From NCBI RefSeq assembly GCF_009734385.1, contig NZ_CP046452.1:992001-1056000 (forward strand): a stretch of 64,000 nucleotides of DNA, given 5' to 3'. This DNA is from Corynebacterium kalinowskii (lineage in GTDB: Bacteria; Actinomycetota; Actinomycetes; Mycobacteriales; Mycobacteriaceae). Shown piece by piece: positions 60,288 to 64,000 of this stretch (positions are counted from its first letter, which is position 1; every line of letters starts with the position of its first letter). The notes beneath the pieces were generated by a model. The model was not told where the DNA came from and searched no databases. It saw nothing but the letters and a program-made list of their open reading frames with translations. Position numbers and translations under genes: made by a program.

Positions 60288-60297
60288 TTAAGTCCTT

Positions 60298-61203
60298 CTA
60301 TTTGCCGTTGAGGGTCGCGGTGTCTTTGAGGCCTTCGGTAACGCCCCAAGGCTCGAGGGCTTTGGCGTAGTCGCCCGTGTCGATCAGGTGCTGCAGCGCA
60401 GCCTGTAGGGCGGGGCCGAGGTCAGAGCCTTTCGGGACGGGCCAGCCGTAGTCGGCTGCGTCGAAAATCTCGCCAGTCTTTTCCAGTTTTCCGTCCGCGC
60501 GCGCGATGGCAAAGGCGGTGATGGGGGAGTCGGCGGATACAGCGTCGGCACGCCCAAGCACCAGGGCGGTAAAGGCCTGGTCGGAGGATTCGTAGGAGAG
60601 CATCTTGATGGGGTCTTTGCCCTGCTTGACGCACTCTTCCGAACGCAGTGCCACGTCGTCGGTCTCCGAGACGGTGCCCTTTTGTACGGCAACAGTCAAG
60701 CCACATGCATTGTCCGGATCGACATGCTCGCCAGTAGGTTGGGCCCATTGCAAGCCAGCGCTGAGGTAGTTGACGAAGTCGTAGTTCTTGCGACGTTCTT
60801 CGTTGTCCGTGAAGCCAGACGCACCAAAGTCGACGGTGCCACCGCTAATCGACGGCAAAATCAGGTTGAAGTCCTGTTCCTGAACCACCAGTTCCAGGCC
60901 CATCACTGAGGCTGCGGCGCGAGCAAGATCGACGTCGATGCCGATGATTGCTCCGTCGGAATCCTTGAACTCCATCGGTGCAAACGGCGGGTTCGAGCCG
61001 ATGGAAATCGTGCCCTTTTTGCGAATGGCTTCCGGCACCATGGCCTGGATCTCGGGCACCGGGGCAGGCTTGATTTCTTGCCAACCGTCGGGGTTGCCCG
61101 TTTCGGAATTCGTAACGCAGGCAGTAAGGGTGCTGCCAAGCGCCAGTGTGGCGAAGAGTAAGGAAGCGGTTCGTCTGGTTGACGATCGCTTGAAAAGGTT
61201 CAT
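60298..61203 (-). CDS. Polar amino acid ABC transporter, substrate-binding lipoprotein
   Basis: A 301-residue extracellular solute-binding protein (family 3). The signal peptide ends in LTAC (C29), so it is lipid-anchored. TISIGSNPPFAPMEFKDSDG, IGIDVDLARAAASVMGLEL and DFGASGFTDNEERR are typical of amino-acid-binding members. ATG 61203 is chosen; the longer frame lacks a signal peptide. First gene of the operon. Confidence 0.93.
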   Translation of the reverse strand: MNLFKRSSTRRTASLLFATLALGSTLTACVTNSETGNPDGWQEIKPAPVPEIQAMVPEAIRKKGTISIGSNPPFAPMEFKDSDGAIIGIDVDLARAAASVMGLELVVQEQDFNLILPSISGGTVDFGASGFTDNEERRKNYDFVNYLSAGLQWAQPTGEHVDPDNACGLTVAVQKGTVSETDDVALRSEECVKQGKDPIKMLSYESSDQAFTALVLGRADAVSADSPITAFAIARADGKLEKTGEIFDAADYGWPVPKGSDLGPALQAALQHLIDTGDYAKALEPWGVTEGLKDTATLNGK

Positions 61204-61269
61204 AGGGTGTCCTTGGTTGTGCTTATTCTGCGGTTCCAACGCCTGGTTGACGCAGCCTGCTGAATAATT

Positions 61270-61292
61270 TGCATATGTTAGTAATATATGCA
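61270..61292. promoter_or_regulatory. Inverted repeat in the ABC operon promoter region
   Basis: TGCATAT-N9-ATATGCA, a perfect 7-bp dyad 67 bp upstream of the binding-protein start and within the 157-bp divergent spacer. Candidate operator or overlap with the -10 region. Confidence 0.4.
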
Positions 61293-61360
61293 GTTCATGG
61301 GGGTCATGCAAACCCGATTATGCGCTGAGAAACTTCCCGACTCGGGTTATGGTTACCCTT

Positions 61361-62732
61361 GTGAGAGGGGCACAGAATCTTAGTATCGCTGTTTTAGCAT
61401 CGTTGCTGGTCAGCTGGCACGCGCCAGTGGCTTACGCGCAGCCTGCCGCACAATGTTCACGCGTTGAAATTATCGTTACCGCAGGCACCGGCGGATCGTC
61501 GGTTTCGGACGACCCTACGAACATCTACAGCTTGGGGGCCGGCACCAACTTTGCCCGGAATCTCACCGAGGAATTTGCAGAGGTGTCCGCCTGGCAAACC
61601 CCCTACAATGCGACCGCCGGAGTCGCCGGAACCTCGTGGCTGCTCAAGGACACCGTGGTCGTGCCTTATGGGTAGTCCCGTGAAAACGGGGTCGAGCGCG
61701 TGCTGGCGCGCATGACCGAAGTTCGCAGCGCATGCCCGGAGACGACGTTCATTGTGGCGGGGTTCTCGCAGGGTGCGGACGTGTCGGGGGACGTCGCAAA
61801 GCGCGTGTCTGACGGTGAGGCGCCGATCCAGCCTGCAGATCTGCTGGCCGCGTACCTCGTGGCAGACCCGGGCCCGGCTTAGCGACGCGGAGGCGGTCAC
61901 CGACACCGGCGCCCCCGGCCGACTCACCGCTGACGGTGGGGTGCTGCTCTATTCTTCTGCCGCGTTGCCACCCGTGTCATCCGTTGGGTTGTCTGGCCCG
62001 CGTCCGGACGGCGCGTTCAGAAACCTCACGGGCAAGGTACGGCACATCTGCGCTGGTGACGACGCCGCCTGCGCGGTCCAGCCGGATGGTTTGCTCGGGG
62101 CGACCGGATCCTGGGCTAACGGGCACCTCGAAGAGTACGGCGAGGCAGCAACGCTCCAAAGCATGCTTTTCGACGGCAGCCTGCTCCGATCACTCGGCCC
62201 CCACGCAGCCGCAATTGGTGTCGCACTCATCGCTGAAGACTTCTCGATGGCGGAAGAGCTCTTCGCCACAGCCGCGCACGCGCCCGGGCTGACTGAAGCA
62301 CAATCCCTAGCCGTGCGACTGTTCGGGGCGGAGCTGATCGGGGCGAGTCGGAACCTGGACTCATTTGAAATTCCTGCCGATACTTATACCGGAAACTCCG
62401 ACCTCGATCGGCTGCTCAATGTTTACCAAGCAACCCATGCCGAGCTTGGCTATGCGGCATCGATGCCCCGCAACCACTCCGCTTACTCAGGGGCCAACCG
62501 TGACTACGTCCTCCAGATAAACGGTGCGCGTGTCGACGACTGGATCCAAGCCGACATGTTCAACGTGATTGCTGCTCAGATAGGGGATTCACGACGCGCA
62601 GCTCCCGTGCCCTACTCCCAGCGCGACACTCTGTGGCAACGCTTTGGGCACTGGCAATGGAACGTGCTGCAGTGGTCGGTGGGGGCCGACCATCCGCTGG
62701 CACGGCAGACGTGGGAGTTTTATGGGTTGTGA
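61361..62732 (+). pseudogene. Cutinase-family secreted esterase, disrupted
   Basis: One reading frame of about 457 codons broken twice. GTG 61361 (7 nt after a TATGGT box; ATG 61349 is possible) opens a signal peptide ending PVAYA. An in-frame TAG at 61673-61675 interrupts after VVVPYG; the same frame continues with the nucleophile motif GFSQGADVSGDVA. At about 61870-61876, in CCGGGCCCGG, an extra base shifts VADPG into the next frame, which carries on as RLSDAEAVTDTG to 62732. Fold and motif match coryne/mycobacterial cutinases, which act on mycolate-type esters. A sequencing error could explain one lesion but hardly both. Confidence 0.82.
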
Positions 62733-62741
62733 GTGTGCGAA

Positions 62742-63206
62742 CTATTCGCAGGCGACGCCGTCGCCATCTCGATCCAGTTTGGAAGAGTACCCCGGGCTGC
62801 CCTTATACAGTGGGGCGGCTCCAGCTGCGCGCGCCTCTTTACAGCTTCCGTAGCTAGCCGCGGCAGGGGCAGGGGCTTGTGCTGGGGCTGGGGCTGGCGG
62901 TGGAGGTGCAAAGAACTGCTGAGGTTGGGCAGGGTAGTCTTCGATTTTCTCTTCTACTACTGGAGCGGCCGCTGGGGCCGGGGCTGGAGGCTCGGCAGCA
63001 GGTGGTTGCTGCGAAGTCTGTGTGGATGATGAAGGTGGTTTGCTGCTCGATTGTGGAGTGCTGGAAGGAGATTTGGTGACCTCGACGGTCTTTGTCGTTT
63101 CGACAGTAGTGGTGATCTCGACGGTTTTGGGTTCCGGAGTCGATTCGCAGGCGGAAATCGTCACAGCGGCCAAGCAGCTCAAAGTAACACACAGGTATCG
63201 TTTCAT
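62742..63206 (-). CDS. Excalibur-domain lipoprotein
   Basis: A 154-residue secreted protein. The signal peptide ends in ISAC (C20). A long Thr/Ser then Pro/Ala-rich linker (about 25-117) leads to a C-terminal Excalibur domain (YGSCKEARAAG...DRDGDGVACE) with a calcium-binding DxDxDG loop and two cysteines. The linker would span the cell wall. It is convergent with the cutinase pseudogene, 9 bp from its end. Confidence 0.88.
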   Translation of the reverse strand: MKRYLCVTLSCLAAVTISACESTPEPKTVEITTTVETTKTVEVTKSPSSTPQSSSKPPSSSTQTSQQPPAAEPPAPAPAAAPVVEEKIEDYPAQPQQFFAPPPPAPAPAQAPAPAAASYGSCKEARAAGAAPLYKGSPGYSSKLDRDGDGVACE

Positions 63207-63301
63207 AATCTGAGCATATCTTTGGACGTAGAAAGTTTCTCGTTAAGAGATATTAACTGGTCTATATCAGTCAAGAGGGCTCGGAACACGGTGAAAACAT
63301 A

Positions 63302-63325
63302 AAACCCGCTCTCAGCGAGCGGGTA
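63302..63325 (-). terminator. Terminator of the minus-strand tRNA
   Basis: Read on the minus strand, CCCGCTC pairs with GAGCGGG around a GCTGA loop and ends in TTTT, just beyond the tRNA 3' end. Confidence 0.85.
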
Positions 63326-63326
63326 A

Positions 63327-63403
63327 TGGTGCCCCTGGTGAGACTCGAACTCACACTGCACGGGTTTTGAATCCGTTTCCTCTGCCAATTGGGATACAGG
63401 GGC
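63327..63403 (-). tRNA. tRNA with CAA (Leu) anticodon but short variable loop
   Basis: 77 nt including an encoded CCA: acceptor GCCCCTG/CAGGGGC (7 perfect pairs), D stem TCCC/AGGA with one C-A mismatch, D loop with TTGG, anticodon stem ACGGA/CCCGT with an A-C mismatch next to the loop, loop TTCAAAA (anticodon CAA, reading UUG), a 5-nt variable loop GCAGT, T arm GTGAG-TTCGAGT-CTCAC, discriminator A. Bacterial tRNA-Leu normally has a long variable arm, so the assignment to leucine rests on the anticodon and A73 only. Confidence 0.8.
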
Positions 63404-63463
63404 CTGCGGAGAAATATTAGCCGATAGCAGGCCGACAAATAAAATCGCCTAGACTTGAGTGCC

Positions 63464-64000
63464 ATGAAGCTGATGTTGATCGATGGCCATTCAATGGCTT
63501 TCCGCGCGTTTTATGCCCTTCCTGCCGAGAATTTTTCCACCACCGGCGGGCAGCACACGAACGCGGTGTATGGCTTCTTGTCCATGCTGTCGAACCTGCT
63601 CAGCGAGGAAAAACCAGATCACATCGCCGTAGCATTCGATGTTGGACGCAAGACCTTCCGCACGGAGAAATTCCCGGAGTATAAGGCGCAGCGCGAGGCT
63701 GCTCCAGAGGAATTCCGTGGCCAGGTCGAGCTGATCGAAAACATCCTGCACACGCTCGGTATCACCACGATCAAGCAGGAGAATTTCGAAGCGGACGACA
63801 TCATCGCCACGCTCGCCACGGCGGCCAAGCCTCTGGGCTTTGAGACGTTCATCGTCACCGGCGACCGCGATTCTTTCCAGCTGATCAATGACACCACCAC
63901 GGTGCTCTATCCGATGCGCGGCGTGTCCACCCTCGTCCGCTTCACCCCGTCTGCTGTCGAGGAGAAGTACGGCCTGACTCCTGCCCAGTACCCGGAGTTT
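63464..64000 (+). CDS. polA: DNA polymerase I, 5' part
   Basis: 179 codons of the N-terminal 5'-nuclease domain; the rest lies beyond the window. LMLIDGHSMAFRAFYALP, VAFDVGRKTFRTEKFPEYKAQR, EADDIIATLA and VTGDRDSFQLI are the acidic metal-binding motifs. TAGACT (63450-63455) ends 8 nt before the ATG, and the 17 bases up to the ATG match the gltX start region at all but one position, another leaderless start. Confidence 0.95.
   Translation, partial: MKLMLIDGHSMAFRAFYALPAENFSTTGGQHTNAVYGFLSMLSNLLSEEKPDHIAVAFDVGRKTFRTEKFPEYKAQREAAPEEFRGQVELIENILHTLGITTIKQENFEADDIIATLATAAKPLGFETFIVTGDRDSFQLINDTTTVLYPMRGVSTLVRFTPSAVEEKYGLTPAQYPEF

Noticed and set aside
61673..61675. Programmed stop-codon read-through in the cutinase gene
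   Set aside because: A second, independent frameshift lies 200 bp downstream, so loss of function is simpler.

Overview
The window is a stretch of actinobacterial chromosome, almost certainly from the genus Corynebacterium. I base this on gene order recalled from C. glutamicum (ligA, gatCA, pfkA, gatB, lysE/lysG, ilvD, ilvBNC, serA, leuB, gltX, ltbR/leuCD, gpsA-ddl-thiL-ung-recG-coaD, a glutamine/glutamate-type ABC transporter, polA), on a lysine exporter with its LysR regulator, an IclR regulator divergent from leuCD, a polyprenol-phosphate-mannose type GT87 mannosyltransferase and a cutinase. GC content looks high, at roughly 58-60% by eye. I cannot name the species. No transposase, integrase, prophage or CRISPR array is visible.

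Layout. 1-4.1 kb: truncated peroxiredoxin (ahpC) with an OxyR-like site, a DEDD exonuclease, NAD-dependent DNA ligase and an ACT-domain protein. 4.2-12.8 kb: the GatCAB amidotransferase split into gatCA and gatB, with an alcohol dehydrogenase, two MFS transporters and pfkA between them. 12.9-14.8 kb: a lipoprotein-type sortase next to a secreted protein ending in an LAATG sorting signal. 14.8-18.7 kb: lysE/lysG, a DoxX-like membrane protein and a GT87 glycosyltransferase. 18.8-29.7 kb: branched-chain amino acid and serine synthesis (ilvD; ilvBNC behind a leader-peptide attenuator; serA; leuB), plus a secreted lipoprotein. 29.7-36.5 kb: a cNMP/CBS/nucleotidyltransferase protein coupled to an exonuclease, an FAH-family hydrolase, an isochorismate synthase and gltX.

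36.6-43.0 kb is the accessory part. Two identical tRNA-Glu(CUC) genes bracket about 4.8 kb that holds a TRAFAC/double-GTPase-like NTPase overlapping a small partner gene, a lipoprotein, a palindrome-rich gene-poor stretch, a small alarmone-hydrolase-like HD protein and a fused double-TetR regulator. A second double-TetR paralogue lies just outside. 43.0-47.9 kb: sirtuin, ltbR, leuCD coupled to a carboxymuconolactone-decarboxylase-like gene, and a Nudix/phosphatase fusion. 48.1-58.5 kb: conserved housekeeping genes. 58.6-61.2 kb: an amino acid ABC transporter. 61.4-64 kb: a broken cutinase gene, an Excalibur lipoprotein, a tRNA with a CAA (Leu) anticodon but a short variable loop, and the 5' part of polA.

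Many genes start 6-8 nt after a TANNNT -10 box with no Shine-Dalgarno (ligA, pfkA, gatB, lysG, gltX, ddl, polA, the GTPase and others). This points to widespread leaderless transcripts and was used to choose several starts. The strongest candidates for something little described are the GTPase two-gene cassette between duplicated tRNA-Glu genes, the paired double-TetR proteins, the sortase/LAATG pair and the odd tRNA.
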